A stretch of DNA of 64,000 bases, taken from Rubrobacter tropicus (GTDB taxonomy: Bacteria > Actinomycetota > Rubrobacteria > Rubrobacterales > Rubrobacteraceae). The position numbers were made by a program, and so were the translations under genes. Positions 47,083 to 55,430 of this stretch are shown here, one piece after another. Location: positions 4,030,001-4,094,000 of the forward strand of contig NZ_CP045119.1 in assembly GCF_011492945.1 (NCBI RefSeq). Reading direction: 5' to 3'. The notes beneath the pieces are model-generated. The model did not search any database and had not been told where the DNA came from. It saw only the letters and a list, made by a program, of their open reading frames with translations. The stretch's first letter is position 1; each line of letters begins with the position of its first letter.

Positions 47083-47090
47083 CCCGAAGG

Positions 47091-47714
47091 GTGTTTGGCG
47101 GGCGTAAAGCGTCGTTCTTCGTGGCCTCCCTGGTGGCGCTCTGCTTCTTTTGCCTGCCGATCTGGCCCGAGAGAGAGACGTCGTCGGTCGAGCTCCGCAC
47201 TCAGCAGGTAAGGAACACCGGCAACCTCCTCGGCGAAGGAGCCCGCGGGCCCGAGACTCCGCCCCCGGACGCGCCCGCCTCCCCCGATCCGTCAAGCGCG
47301 AAGAACATGACGCTCACGGTCCCGAAGCTCGGCCTCAAGGACGTCGCGGTGCCCACGGGCTCCCGGCAGGCGGAGCTAGACCGGGCCGGGGTGCTGCGCA
47401 TGAAGGAGAGCGGCCTGCCGTGGGAGGAGGGGTCGAACACCTTCATAGCGGGGCACGCGCTCGGCTATTCGTGGACCCGCGTTCCCCGCGCCTTCTACGA
47501 CCTCGAAAAGCTCATGCCGGGGGATGAGATCTTCCTGAAAGACGCGGACCGCGAAACTTACACCTTCAGGGTCTACGACCGGATGACCGTCGAACCCGAC
47601 GACACCTGGGTCACCTACCCCGTCGAAGGCAAGACTACGGTCTCCCTCCAGACCTGCGTCCCGATACCAACCTTCGAGAACCGGCTGATAGTGCGCGGCG
47701 AACTCGTTTCCTAG
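47091..47714 (+). CDS. Sortase (class E/F-like)
   Basis: About 207 residues with one N-terminal membrane helix (SFFVASLVALCFFCLPIW). A proline-rich linker precedes the sortase barrel. The catalytic set is His in FIAGHALGYS, Cys in VSLQTCVPI and Arg in FENRLIVRG. Sortases join surface proteins to the envelope by transpeptidation. GTG 47091 is chosen because no ribosome site precedes it and a -10 box does; GTG 47064 is in frame. The stop TAG is the first bases of a family B repeat. No substrate with a sorting signal is in the window. Confidence 0.88.
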   Translation: MFGGRKASFFVASLVALCFFCLPIWPERETSSVELRTQQVRNTGNLLGEGARGPETPPPDAPASPDPSSAKNMTLTVPKLGLKDVAVPTGSRQAELDRAGVLRMKESGLPWEEGSNTFIAGHALGYSWTRVPRAFYDLEKLMPGDEIFLKDADRETYTFRVYDRMTVEPDDTWVTYPVEGKTTVSLQTCVPIPTFENRLIVRGELVS

Positions 47715-47848
47715 CTCGCTGCCTTCGGCAGCTTGTCAGCACGCTGCGCCCTTCGGGCTCCGCTTTCAGCACGCTTCGGGCCTACTCCGCAGTCCTCGCT
47801 CTCAGCGCGCTTCGGCCCGCTTCGCGGGCCTCGCTTTCAGCCGGTGTT
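47712..47848. repeat. Family B tandem-hairpin repeat, copy B2
   Basis: Four units of 25-36 bp, with flanks like CAGC(A/G)CGCT and CGCT(C/T)T. Their centres are self-complementary: GCTGCCTTCGGCAGC, GCCCTTCGGGC, a longer imperfect one, and GGCCCGCTTCGCGGGCC. It fills the space between two converging genes and provides the stop of the sortase gene and the last 14 codons of the methyltransferase gene. Confidence 0.7.
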
Positions 47849-48470
47849 GTTTTCTGGCGACGATTTCCCACAGTGTTTTTTCGCCGCCGTAGGGGTTCGT
47901 GGTCCGTTCGGCGATGCCTACCGGGTGCCAGCCGCGGGCGAAGAGCGCGTCTACGCTCTGGCGGTCGAAGAGGCGTTTGGGGTGGCCGTCTACGAGGTAG
48001 AAGTTTGGCTCTATCTCCTCTTTTTGCGCGGCGGTGTAGTGGGCGTCGCTCGTGGAGTTGAGGCGGGCCAGGAGGTGCCGGTCAGGCGTGAGGCAGCGTC
48101 GTGCGTCTTCCAGGATCTCCTCGGTTTTTTGCCAGGGGAAGTAGTGCAGGGAGAGGCTGGCGACTATCGCGCCGAAGGACGAATCGGCGAAAGGCAGGCC
48201 GCGGGTGAGGTCCACGTTCTTCGTCTCGGCCTTCGGTGCCAGCCGGCTCGTTCTCTCCAACGCCTTCTCGGAGAAGTCGGCGGCGACTACCCTGAAACCC
48301 CAGCGCGTGAGGGTTCTGGCATCGTATCCGGCGCCGCAGCCGAGGTCGAGGATGGGCGCTTCGCGGTCTGCTTCCAGGAGGCCTCTCCAGCGTTCCAGCC
48401 AGGCGTCTTCATCGCCCGGTTCATCGCCCGGCCGGGAGAAGATCCCGTCCCACTTCTCCCTGAAGCTCAC
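47802..48470 (-). CDS. Class I SAM-dependent methyltransferase
   Basis: About 222 residues from GTG 48470. Motif I is ILDLGCGAGYDARTLTRWGF, with VVAADFSEKALE as motif II and ASLSLHYFPW after strand 4. The last residues (HRLKARPAKRAEAR) are encoded by family B repeat DNA, so the native C-terminus was probably lost or extended when the repeat arrived. It is 23 nt downstream of the arginase-family gene. Substrate is unknown. Confidence 0.83.
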   Translation of the reverse strand: MSFREKWDGIFSRPGDEPGDEDAWLERWRGLLEADREAPILDLGCGAGYDARTLTRWGFRVVAADFSEKALERTSRLAPKAETKNVDLTRGLPFADSSFGAIVASLSLHYFPWQKTEEILEDARRCLTPDRHLLARLNSTSDAHYTAAQKEEIEPNFYLVDGHPKRLFDRQSVDALFARGWHPVGIAERTTNPYGGEKTLWEIVARKQHRLKARPAKRAEAR

Positions 48471-48493
48471 CGGCGCACCTCTGTTCGGGGCCG

Positions 48494-49372
48494 CTATGAG
48501 GTCCGGGGTGCGTGGCCGGTTAGCGCCCCCACGCACGAGAGTGCGGCGCGCATGACCCTCCCGCTCGTGTCGAAGGTCGGGTCGTAGGAAGCAATGCCGC
48601 AGGCCGCCACGTCGAAGCGCCCGCGGACGAGGCCAAGGGCTGCCTCCAAATCTTCGGCGCTCAGGCCTCCTTCGGAGGCGAACCCGTTCGCCCGGCCGAC
48701 CTTTTTCGCGTCGAGAACGTCAAGATCGAGATGCACGTAGATCCTGCCGACCCTGGCCCTCAAGGCGTCAAGGGTTTCCGCGAGCACCCGCGATCCCCCG
48801 CGCTCGATCGACCCGGCGTCGACGACGGCCACCCTGGATGCGGCGAGCCGTTCCTTTTCGGCGGCCCCTACGTCCCTGATCCCGGCCAGCACCACGTTCT
48901 CTTCGGGCACGGGACAGAAGCCGGGCACGCCCCCGGCCATCGCCCTCCAGCAGTGCCCCACCGCGATGGCGAGACCCATCCCGTCCAGGAAGCCGGTGGT
49001 GGTCGTCTCCGGGGTGTTGAAATCCGCGTGGGCGTCGAACCACAAGATCCCCAACCCCGCCGGGCCGGCGCCCGCGAGCGTCCCCACGGAGGCGTTGCAG
49101 TTGCCGGAGAGAACCAGCGGCAACTCACCCCCGGAGAGGGCCCCGCGCACCTGCTCCGAGACCAGGCCATCCAGTTCGAAGGCGGTCGCCACCTCGGCCA
49201 GCGGCCCGCTTTCGGGACGTACGGTCGTCGAGCTCGGGCTTCGCCCCTCGGTCCTGAGCGCTTCGCCCAGCCCGTTCTCGAGGAGGTGCTCGGGGCCCGC
49301 GCCCATTCTCAGACCACGGTGACCTGAGTCGTAGGGCACGGCGATGAGGCGTACTTCCTGGCGGCCTTCCAT
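48494..49372 (-). CDS. Arginase/agmatinase-family protein
   Basis: 292 residues of the ureohydrolase fold, which binds two manganese ions. WFDAHADFNTPETTTTGF and VHLDLDVLDA hold the Asp/His ligands. The first ligand block, usually GGDHS, is SGNCNASVG here, so one histidine ligand is missing. Such variants form a separate actinobacterial group and may act on another guanidino or formimino compound. The start at 49372 lacks a strong ribosome site. It is upstream of the methyltransferase gene and probably co-transcribed. Confidence 0.83.
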   Translation of the reverse strand: MEGRQEVRLIAVPYDSGHRGLRMGAGPEHLLENGLGEALRTEGRSPSSTTVRPESGPLAEVATAFELDGLVSEQVRGALSGGELPLVLSGNCNASVGTLAGAGPAGLGILWFDAHADFNTPETTTTGFLDGMGLAIAVGHCWRAMAGGVPGFCPVPEENVVLAGIRDVGAAEKERLAASRVAVVDAGSIERGGSRVLAETLDALRARVGRIYVHLDLDVLDAKKVGRANGFASEGGLSAEDLEAALGLVRGRFDVAACGIASYDPTFDTSGRVMRAALSCVGALTGHAPRTS

Positions 49373-49421
49373 GGCCGCATTCTACGGTGTTTTGTGGAGC
49401 GCGGCCCCGGACGTCGCGGGG

Positions 49422-50027
49422 TTACTGGCGGAACCTCTGCCGCCGCTGCCAGTCGGCCTTCGTCAGCGCGTACTCGACTTCCCCATGCTCGGATCCCTCG
49501 ATGCGCCCGGGCCATTCCTGATGGAACGTTCGCGCGTGCGTCAATCCAGATTTTTCCATCACGCGGCGGGAGGCGACGTTGGCGGCCATCGTCTCGGCCA
49601 CGACGCGACCGACTCCGAGGTCTGTGAAGCCCTTGCGGATCAGGGCGCGCGACCCTTCCGTGGCGTAGCCCTTGCCCCAGGCGGACCTGCGCAGCCGGTA
49701 GCCGAGCTCGACCTCGTCGGGGTCCCCGGAAGGCCGGAAGTGAAACCATCCCAGGAACTCCCCGGTCGACCTCTCGATGGCGGCCCAGAAGCCGAACCCC
49801 GCGAAACGCTCGTAGTAGCCAAGAAACGCGGGCAGAACCTCGTTCTCGATCTCGTCGCGCGGCGTCGGTTTGCCCCCGGTAAGGAAGCGCATGACCTCGG
49901 GGTCCGCGTCGAGGTCGCATAGGGCATCCGCATCGGCTTCGGTGAACCGGCGCAACAACAATCGTTCGGTCTCCAGAAACACCTGGATGATCCGGTCCTC
50001 CAGCGGCGGGGCCGCTCGGTCGAGCAA
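49422..50027 (-). CDS. GNAT acetyltransferase (RimJ/RimL type)
   Basis: 201 residues. LETERLLLRRFTEADADALC is the standard opening, YRLRRSAWGKGYATEGSRAL binds acetyl-CoA and NVASRRVMEKSGLTHARTFH closes the domain. These enzymes acetylate N-termini or small amines. Substrate is unknown. It stands alone, 49 nt from the arginase-family start on the same strand. Confidence 0.88.
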   Translation of the reverse strand: MLDRAAPPLEDRIIQVFLETERLLLRRFTEADADALCDLDADPEVMRFLTGGKPTPRDEIENEVLPAFLGYYERFAGFGFWAAIERSTGEFLGWFHFRPSGDPDEVELGYRLRRSAWGKGYATEGSRALIRKGFTDLGVGRVVAETMAANVASRRVMEKSGLTHARTFHQEWPGRIEGSEHGEVEYALTKADWQRRQRFRQ

Positions 50028-50065
50028 CGCACCGGCTTCGAGCGGCCTCTGGTTCGCAACCCCGC

Positions 50066-50110
50066 GTAGCTGACAGGCTGAAGTGCTGACTAGCTGACCA
50101 GCTAGCTACC
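50066..50110. repeat. Short inverted repeat between GNAT and J-protein genes
   Basis: GTAGCTGACAGGCTGAAGTG begins a 45-bp segment of related AGCTGAC-type units that ends with AGCTAGCTAC, so the ends are complementary. It may act as a weak terminator or small REP-like element. Confidence 0.35.
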
Positions 50111-50609
50111 TCCGCGCGTGACGTTCGATGGCGTCGTGGGCCGCGTTGATCTCGGACGTCACCTTTTCGGCGCGGGCGCGTTTGTCCGGGTCGGGGAACC
50201 TGTCTGGGTGGAACTTCTTGACGAGGTCCCGGCGCTTGCGGTCCACCTCTTCCATCGGCACGCCGGGAACGAGGCCGAGCCTGTCGTAGGCGGAGAGCAC
50301 GTTGGGCGGGTACTTGAGCGGGGCGAAGGTCGGGGACGAGGCCCACCCGGAGGCGCGGTTACCGAAGCTCTGCCGGCTACTTCTGGTTCCGGCGGAGGTT
50401 CCACCAGAAGACCCGCCCCCCTCGGCGCGGCGGCGCTCTTCGGCGCGGCGCAGTTCCTCCTGGGCCCCCCTGAGGGCCGCCTCGAAGGCCCCCCTCAAAG
50501 TCTCGCCGCGTTCCCGGCCGGTGCGGAGACGTTCGCGGACGCGTTCGTCCTCCTGGAGGGTGGAGAGAAAGCCGCTGGCGAGGCGGCCGAGGCGCCGGGG
50601 AATGCTCAC
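50106..50609 (-). CDS. J-domain protein at the end of the pspA operon
   Basis: 167 residues. The J domain is C-terminal: YDRLGLVPGVPMEEVDRKRR then KKFHPDRFPDPDKR with the HPD tripeptide that stimulates Hsp70 ATPase. The N-terminal 95 residues are charged helix and a Gly/Ser linker. Start overlaps the preceding gene by 4 nt (ATGA). Being last in the PspA operon suggests that it directs a chaperone to PspA assemblies. Confidence 0.85.
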   Translation of the reverse strand: MSIPRRLGRLASGFLSTLQEDERVRERLRTGRERGETLRGAFEAALRGAQEELRRAEERRRAEGGGSSGGTSAGTRSSRQSFGNRASGWASSPTFAPLKYPPNVLSAYDRLGLVPGVPMEEVDRKRRDLVKKFHPDRFPDPDKRARAEKVTSEINAAHDAIERHARR

Positions 50610-51280
50610 TGCCCGCGTTCGTCCCTGTTGTTCCAGTAGTCCTCGGAGTCGGAGAGCGGGCCCGGCTTTCTCAATACCTGCGTGTCGTCCTCGCCCACAC
50701 CCTCTATCACTTGGGTCTCGTCGCCGGCGGTGGTGTCCTCGGCGGGTTCATCAGGCTCATCTTCCGACTCGCTCTGGGGGAGGCCGAAGAAGCCGCGGAC
50801 CATGTCGATGTCTTCAAGGCCCGCCTCGGCGGCGTCTATCTTGCGCTCCTGCTCGGCGACGCCGAAGTTGCGGGCCTCGCGGGCCTTGCGGATCTGGTCT
50901 TCGAGGTTCCGGATCACGTCTTCCGTGTCGTCCTTGAGCTTGCGGATGCGCTCCTCGCTGAGGTCTATCTCGGACTCGAGCCTGGATTCCCTGGCCCTCG
51001 TCGAGGAGTCGAGCTCGTTTATGTCTATGCCCGCGGCCTCAAGCGTCTGGCGCACGATGCGGACGGCGGCCGGGCGCGGCACCTCGGGCGGGAGGTTCTT
51101 TATGACCTCGGCGGCCCGCTCGACGGTGAAAGCCCGCGAGTGGGGGCCGGATTCCGACTCGTTGGCCCGTTCTGATCCGATCTCCTGCCTGGAGTAGATA
51201 GAGGTCCCTTCGCCGTCCCCCTCGTTCTCCTTGAACATCCTGGAGAAAAAGCTCTGCCGGTTGGTCCGTTCTTCGCTCAT
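50606..51280 (-). CDS. Coiled-coil partner protein of the pspA operon
   Basis: 224 residues, acidic. Residues 50-85 (AFTVERAAEVIKNLPPEVPR) may form a small helical domain. 90-160 is a coiled coil (EIDLSEERIRKLKDDTEDVI). The tail is acidic and disordered. The start overlaps the stop of the preceding gene by 4 nt and its stop overlaps the J-protein start. This resembles PspA-associated proteins of actinobacteria, but I do not recognise a named family with confidence. Confidence 0.72.
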   Translation of the reverse strand: MSEERTNRQSFFSRMFKENEGDGEGTSIYSRQEIGSERANESESGPHSRAFTVERAAEVIKNLPPEVPRPAAVRIVRQTLEAAGIDINELDSSTRARESRLESEIDLSEERIRKLKDDTEDVIRNLEDQIRKAREARNFGVAEQERKIDAAEAGLEDIDMVRGFFGLPQSESEDEPDEPAEDTTAGDETQVIEGVGEDDTQVLRKPGPLSDSEDYWNNRDERGQ

Positions 51281-52065
51281 CTCGCCGCCATCCTCTCCGT
51301 AGCGGGCAGTGACTCCACGCTTCTCGTAACCTCGTCCAAACCGCGCCGGAAGTACGCGACCCGCTCCTTGAGCTGCTGCAAACGCGGATCGAGCGGGCCG
51401 GACGAGAGCCGGTTGTCCACCGCGAGCAACTCGCCGCGCAGGTTGCCGAGCAGACTTTCGGCGCTCTCTAGCTGGGCGTTTATCATGCTGATGCCGTCGA
51501 GGATGTCCCCGTAGCCGGCGAGCTCTTCTTTACGCCCTTCGAGCGCCGCCTCGAACGAGGTCCGGAGGGGCGAATCCTCCTCCAGACGGGCCAGGTCTTT
51601 CTCGAGGCCTTTTATGCGGCCGGAGATCTCACGCCGGTCCAGATCCTCCAGGTGCCGCCGCAAGAGCGCCCGCCGCCGCGCGAGCCGGGCCGCGTCACCC
51701 ACTTCGCCCACGATGGTGAAGATGTCCTCGTCGAGCAGGGGCCTGTACTGCTCGGGGAGGAGCTCCCAGCTCTCGATGACCCCGGCCTGAAGCTCCGCGA
51801 GGCGCCTGGTCTGGGGCGCCGCGATGCGGTCCTCCCTGGCTATGCGCCCGAGCTCTTTCACGTTCTCCCGCGCCCGGCGCGAGAGCTCCCGGCGCGCGTT
51901 TCCGCGCCGGTCGAGCAGCCGCTTGCCCGTGAACGCGGCGCCTGCCCCGAAAAGGCCCGCCAGCCAGTAGACCGGCTCCGAACCCGTTGCAGTCAACACG
52001 GCGAGGCCGGAGAAGGTTCCGAAGGGGACGAGCCTGGTCAGGTGCCTGGAGACGCCGTTAGACAC
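51277..52065 (-). CDS. Membrane-anchored coiled-coil protein of the pspA operon
   Basis: 262 residues. An N-terminal hydrophobic region (LVPFGTFSGLAVLTATG and VYWLAGLFGAGAAFTG) could form a hairpin in the membrane. The rest is helical with long coiled-coil stretches (ISGRIKGLEKDLARLEEDSP). It overlaps the pspA stop by 8 nt. Probably a membrane dock for PspA; family not recognised. Confidence 0.7.
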   Translation of the reverse strand: MSNGVSRHLTRLVPFGTFSGLAVLTATGSEPVYWLAGLFGAGAAFTGKRLLDRRGNARRELSRRARENVKELGRIAREDRIAAPQTRRLAELQAGVIESWELLPEQYRPLLDEDIFTIVGEVGDAARLARRRALLRRHLEDLDRREISGRIKGLEKDLARLEEDSPLRTSFEAALEGRKEELAGYGDILDGISMINAQLESAESLLGNLRGELLAVDNRLSSGPLDPRLQQLKERVAYFRRGLDEVTRSVESLPATERMAAR

Positions 52066-52801
52066 GGGGCTCTTCCTCCGGACGCGGCCCCTCGGGCGCC
52101 TCTTCGGTGGGGGCAGCCTCTATGGGCTCCGGTTCGCGGAGGCCCATCTCTATCTCCATCATCTCCAGCTCGCGTTCGGCGTCGAGGCGTTTGATGTCGA
52201 CCTCGGCGGCGGCGATCTGGCGCTCCGTCTCGCTCGTGCCGAGCTCGCCCACGGCCTCGGCCTCGTAGGAGGCCTGGCGGATGGACTGTCGGGCCTTTTC
52301 GAGGTCGCGGGAGGAATCGGAGAGGGAGATCTGGGCCCGCGCGTCGTTGGCGGTGCGGAGAGCCCGGGCGCGCTGGTGCTCCTCCATGAGGGCGGCACGC
52401 TCGCGCACAACGTCGTTGTAGCGGCGCTCCTGGTCGCGGAAGGCCCGCTCCATCTCCTGGGAGTTCTTGCGGGCCTCCTCGAGCCTGCCCTCTATCTCGA
52501 CGAGCTGGGTCTGGGCCTCCTGCTTCTGCTGGACCACCTCGACGGCGGCGGCCCGCTGGCCCCGGCTCGCGAGCTCGCGCGCCTGGCGCTCCTTGACCGT
52601 AAGGGTCTTCTGCTTGCTAGCCGCGTCGTTGGCGAGCATCTTCTCGTAGGCCATCGTGCGGGCCGCCGCGACCTGGAGCTTCTTCAGGTTCTCAAGCTCG
52701 TCCTGTACGGCGTTCTCGAGCAGTATCTCGGGATTGCGCTGCTCGACCCCGGAAAGAAACTTCCCGAAAAAGCCGCGGATCGCTCTAGTAAATCTTCCCA
52801 T
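52058..52801 (-). CDS. pspA: PspA/IM30 family protein
   Basis: 247 residues. RAIRGFFGKFLSGVEQRNPE is the N-terminal amphipathic helix that binds stressed membranes. The long helical hairpin of PspA/Vipp1 follows (LKKLQVAAARTMAYEKMLAN; VVQQKQEAQTQLVEIEGRLE). The C-terminal 25 residues are acidic and proline-rich, an addition to the usual 220-residue protein. It heads a four-gene operon with overlaps throughout. A hairpin and a family B repeat lie upstream. Confidence 0.9.
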   Translation of the reverse strand: MGRFTRAIRGFFGKFLSGVEQRNPEILLENAVQDELENLKKLQVAAARTMAYEKMLANDAASKQKTLTVKERQARELASRGQRAAAVEVVQQKQEAQTQLVEIEGRLEEARKNSQEMERAFRDQERRYNDVVRERAALMEEHQRARALRTANDARAQISLSDSSRDLEKARQSIRQASYEAEAVGELGTSETERQIAAAEVDIKRLDAERELEMMEIEMGLREPEPIEAAPTEEAPEGPRPEEEPRV

Positions 52802-52870
52802 CTGGGACGCCCACCCCCGGCTGTCGTAGAGCCTGCAAAGTCATCTGCGAATTATATCATCGGTACGAAC

Positions 52871-52895
52871 AGCCCCCGAAAGAGTTTCGGGGGCT
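52871..52895. terminator. Perfect hairpin upstream of pspA
   Basis: AGCCCCCGAAA (52871-52881) and TTTCGGGGGCT (52885-52895) form an 11-bp perfect stem with a 3-nt loop. No clear T-run follows. It could end transcription arriving from the gene at 53.2-54.2 kb. Confidence 0.5.
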
Positions 52896-53217
52896 GTAGC
52901 ACGCTTGCTCCCTTCGGTCGCGCTTGTCAGCACGCTCCGCCCTAAGGGCTCCGCTCTCAGCACGCTTCGGGCCTTGGCAGGCCCTCGCTCTCAGCCTGTC
53001 AGCTTTTGGCCGCCCAAAGCCCCACTGGGCAGCGCTATGCGCGGCGGTTCAAGTGTCGCGAAACGTAACGCCCTCAGACAGCTTGCTGAAAGCCGTCGTC
53101 AGGCGGCGTGCTGAAAGCGAGGGCCGCGGAGGCGAAGCCGGAGCGGGTCGAAGCGTGCTGACAAGGCGCGGAGCGCCGGGCTGAGAGCGGAGCCCGAAGG
53201 GCGTAGCGTGCTCTTAT
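52896..53217. repeat. Family B tandem-hairpin repeat, copy B3, two opposed arrays
   Basis: Three direct units (52897-52995) are followed by about 100 bp of other sequence and then by inverted units (53105-53215) such as GGCTGAGAGCGGAGCCCGAA and GCGTAGCGTGCTCT. The two arrays could pair into a long stem. The right end touches the stop codon of the GGDEF-like gene. Confidence 0.7.
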
Positions 53218-54203
53218 CGGGCCGCTCTGTAGCCTTGGGGTGAGTTCCGGCCGGCCAACACTATGGCGCTCGGGCCTTCGACCTCGAAGGAGGCTTCGAG
53301 GGCTTTTCCGGCGGCCATCAGAAGGTCCTGGGCGGAGCGGGCGTCGCGGGGGTAGATGGCCGCGCCCGCCCGGGTCTCCCCGGCGCCCAGGGAGCTTGCC
53401 GCCGCCAGGGTCCGGCGGGCCGCGCTTTCGGCGCCCCCGTCGTCCACGCCGCCCACGACCATCCCGAAGAGGTTGCCCTCGTCGAGCGGGACGGGCTCGC
53501 CGACGCGCGCCTCGACCCGGTCGAGCAGCAGGTCGAGGTCCCTGACGTCGCCTGGGTCTATCAGGATCACGGCCACGGGCGCCCCGCCGTGGGCCGAGAT
53601 CTCCTCGTCGACCTGCTGGACCAGGACGGAGCCCCCGTCTTCGGGGAGTCCCTGGTCCCCCGCCCCCGACCCGGCGACGCCCCGCGAAGCGTAGGCCAGA
53701 AACAGCCCCGTGAGCGCCAGCGAGCCGAGCCTATAGAAGACGGTAGCCGCCACCTCCTCGCCCGTCCCCGACTCCAGAAGCCCGGGCAGGACCGCAAGCC
53801 CGTAGCAGAACAAGGTGGCGGCGAGTACCGCCAGCACGATCCTCCAGGACCCGTGCAGCGCGGAGGCGAACATCAGCGGAAAGAGCATCACGTAGAGGTC
53901 GCTGGATACCCCGCCCGTGAAGAAGACCATCATGGCGACGACGGCCGCGTAGAGCGCGTACGCACCGCCGCAGAACCCGCCGGTGAACTGCTTCGCCGGC
54001 AAGAGCGGCACTACCACGGCAGCGACGACCACGCCTACCGAGGCGACGAGGTAGAGCGGGACGAAGGAGACCGGGGGATCGTAGGAGGAGGTGTGGACCA
54101 GCAGCAGCGAGGCCGCCACGAGCACCACGAACAACAGCGAGAAAGCCTTCAGGCCCCGCGCGTCTCTCCGATAACCGGTTCCGTCTCCCACGCCGGAGAT
54201 CAT
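53214..54203 (-). CDS. Membrane protein with a degenerate GGDEF-like domain
   Basis: 329 residues. Six membrane helices span about residues 18-175 (FSLLFVVLVAASLLLVHTS; VMLFPLMFASALHG). The cytosolic C-terminal part (VAVILIDPGDVRDLDLLLDR; AGAAIYPRDARSAQDLLMAA) has the strand pattern of a GGDEF domain, but the GGDEF loop is GNLFGMVVGG. Cyclase activity is therefore unlikely. It may be a degenerate sensor. No neighbouring c-di-GMP genes are present. Confidence 0.72.
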   Translation of the reverse strand: MISGVGDGTGYRRDARGLKAFSLLFVVLVAASLLLVHTSSYDPPVSFVPLYLVASVGVVVAAVVVPLLPAKQFTGGFCGGAYALYAAVVAMMVFFTGGVSSDLYVMLFPLMFASALHGSWRIVLAVLAATLFCYGLAVLPGLLESGTGEEVAATVFYRLGSLALTGLFLAYASRGVAGSGAGDQGLPEDGGSVLVQQVDEEISAHGGAPVAVILIDPGDVRDLDLLLDRVEARVGEPVPLDEGNLFGMVVGGVDDGGAESAARRTLAAASSLGAGETRAGAAIYPRDARSAQDLLMAAGKALEASFEVEGPSAIVLAGRNSPQGYRAAR

Positions 54204-54300
54204 ACGCGGATAAGACCAACCCCGCCACCAAAGGAGCGCGGATCATGCCTCCCTGGTGGGTCTTCCTTTCTGGGCGTGATGCTGCTAAGAATGGTCGCCA

Positions 54301-55407
54301 ATGCCCGTTCGAGATTACGACGTCGTCTTTGTCGGTGGTGGCCTGGCCGCCGCGTTGCTCTTGAAAGAGCTACGAGGGGGGCTATCCGGGCGGGTGGCGG
54401 TAGTGGATCCCTCCCCCCTACCTACCGACCCAAGCGTCCACTGGAGCTACTGGAGCGACGGACCGACCCCGTACGACCGCTTCGCCATCAACTCGTGGCG
54501 GCGGGCCAGGGTCGGGGATATGCCGCCACAGTCCATCGCCCCGTACACGATGAGGCTCGTACGCTCAGGGGACGTCTTCGCCGACCTGGCAACACGGCTT
54601 GAGTCCGTGCCCGTGGACTGGCTCCGCACCTCGGCCCGTTCGATCGGGGCCCGCGATGACGATACGTATGAGGTCTCGACCGACGCCGGCACCCTGCGCG
54701 CCCGCTGGGTCTTCGACAGCGCCTGCGGGGTCGAGCCGGTTTTTCCGGCGCCGCACGGGCCCCGGGCGGTCCTGAGCGGAACGGGTATGCGTGTTGCTTC
54801 GGACCGCCCGGCGTTCGATGCCGAGACGGTCACGCTGTTCGACCCGCTGGACGACCGGTCCTTCGCGTACCTGCTGCCGCTTGGCCCCGGTGAGGCCCTG
54901 CTCGAGTCCGCCACCTTCGGACCGGTCGCGGAAAAGACGGACGCGGCACCGCTGCTACGGTATCTCAAAACCCGTTATCCAGGGGCTAGCTTCGTCGCGA
55001 CCCACGAGGAGAGCGGGACCATACCCCTTGGTTTCCCGCCCCCGCGGACCGTGGGTCCCCGGCACGTCCTTCTGGGTACGAAGCGTGGCCTGGTCAAACC
55101 AAGCGCCGGCTACGGCGTGGTCCGCATCGCCAGAGAGAGCGAGGAGTTGGCCCGTCTGTGGCGTAAAGGTCTCCCGCTGCCGCCGAGCCGGCAGGGTTCC
55201 AGGCGGTGGAGGTTTCTGGACACCGGGTTCCTCCAGCTCGTCCAGAAGGATCCCCGCCTGCCGCTGGAGTTGCTCGGCAACGTAATGCGGGACGTTTCGC
55301 TTGCCGGATCTCTGGGTTTCATAGACGAGAGGCTCCCGGCGCGGCAACTGGCTTCGATCTTCTTCTCCGCCCTTCCCGTCGTGCTACGACGCGCGACTAG
55401 AAAGTAG
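54301..55407 (+). CDS. Lycopene cyclase family protein (FAD-dependent)
   Basis: 368 residues. The N-terminal dinucleotide motif is DVVFVGGGLAAALLLKEL. HWSYWSDGPTP and VFDSACG resemble the CrtY/CrtL group that closes beta-rings on lycopene. FDPLDDRSFAYLLPLGPGEA is the usual middle block. Family membership is likely; the exact ring product is not readable. No other carotenoid gene is nearby, so it stands alone. A pigment role fits the red pigmentation known in Rubrobacter. Confidence 0.85.
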   Translation: MPVRDYDVVFVGGGLAAALLLKELRGGLSGRVAVVDPSPLPTDPSVHWSYWSDGPTPYDRFAINSWRRARVGDMPPQSIAPYTMRLVRSGDVFADLATRLESVPVDWLRTSARSIGARDDDTYEVSTDAGTLRARWVFDSACGVEPVFPAPHGPRAVLSGTGMRVASDRPAFDAETVTLFDPLDDRSFAYLLPLGPGEALLESATFGPVAEKTDAAPLLRYLKTRYPGASFVATHEESGTIPLGFPPPRTVGPRHVLLGTKRGLVKPSAGYGVVRIARESEELARLWRKGLPLPPSRQGSRRWRFLDTGFLQLVQKDPRLPLELLGNVMRDVSLAGSLGFIDERLPARQLASIFFSALPVVLRRATRK

Positions 55408-55430
55408 TGGCGAAAAAAGGATCGAGGCTT

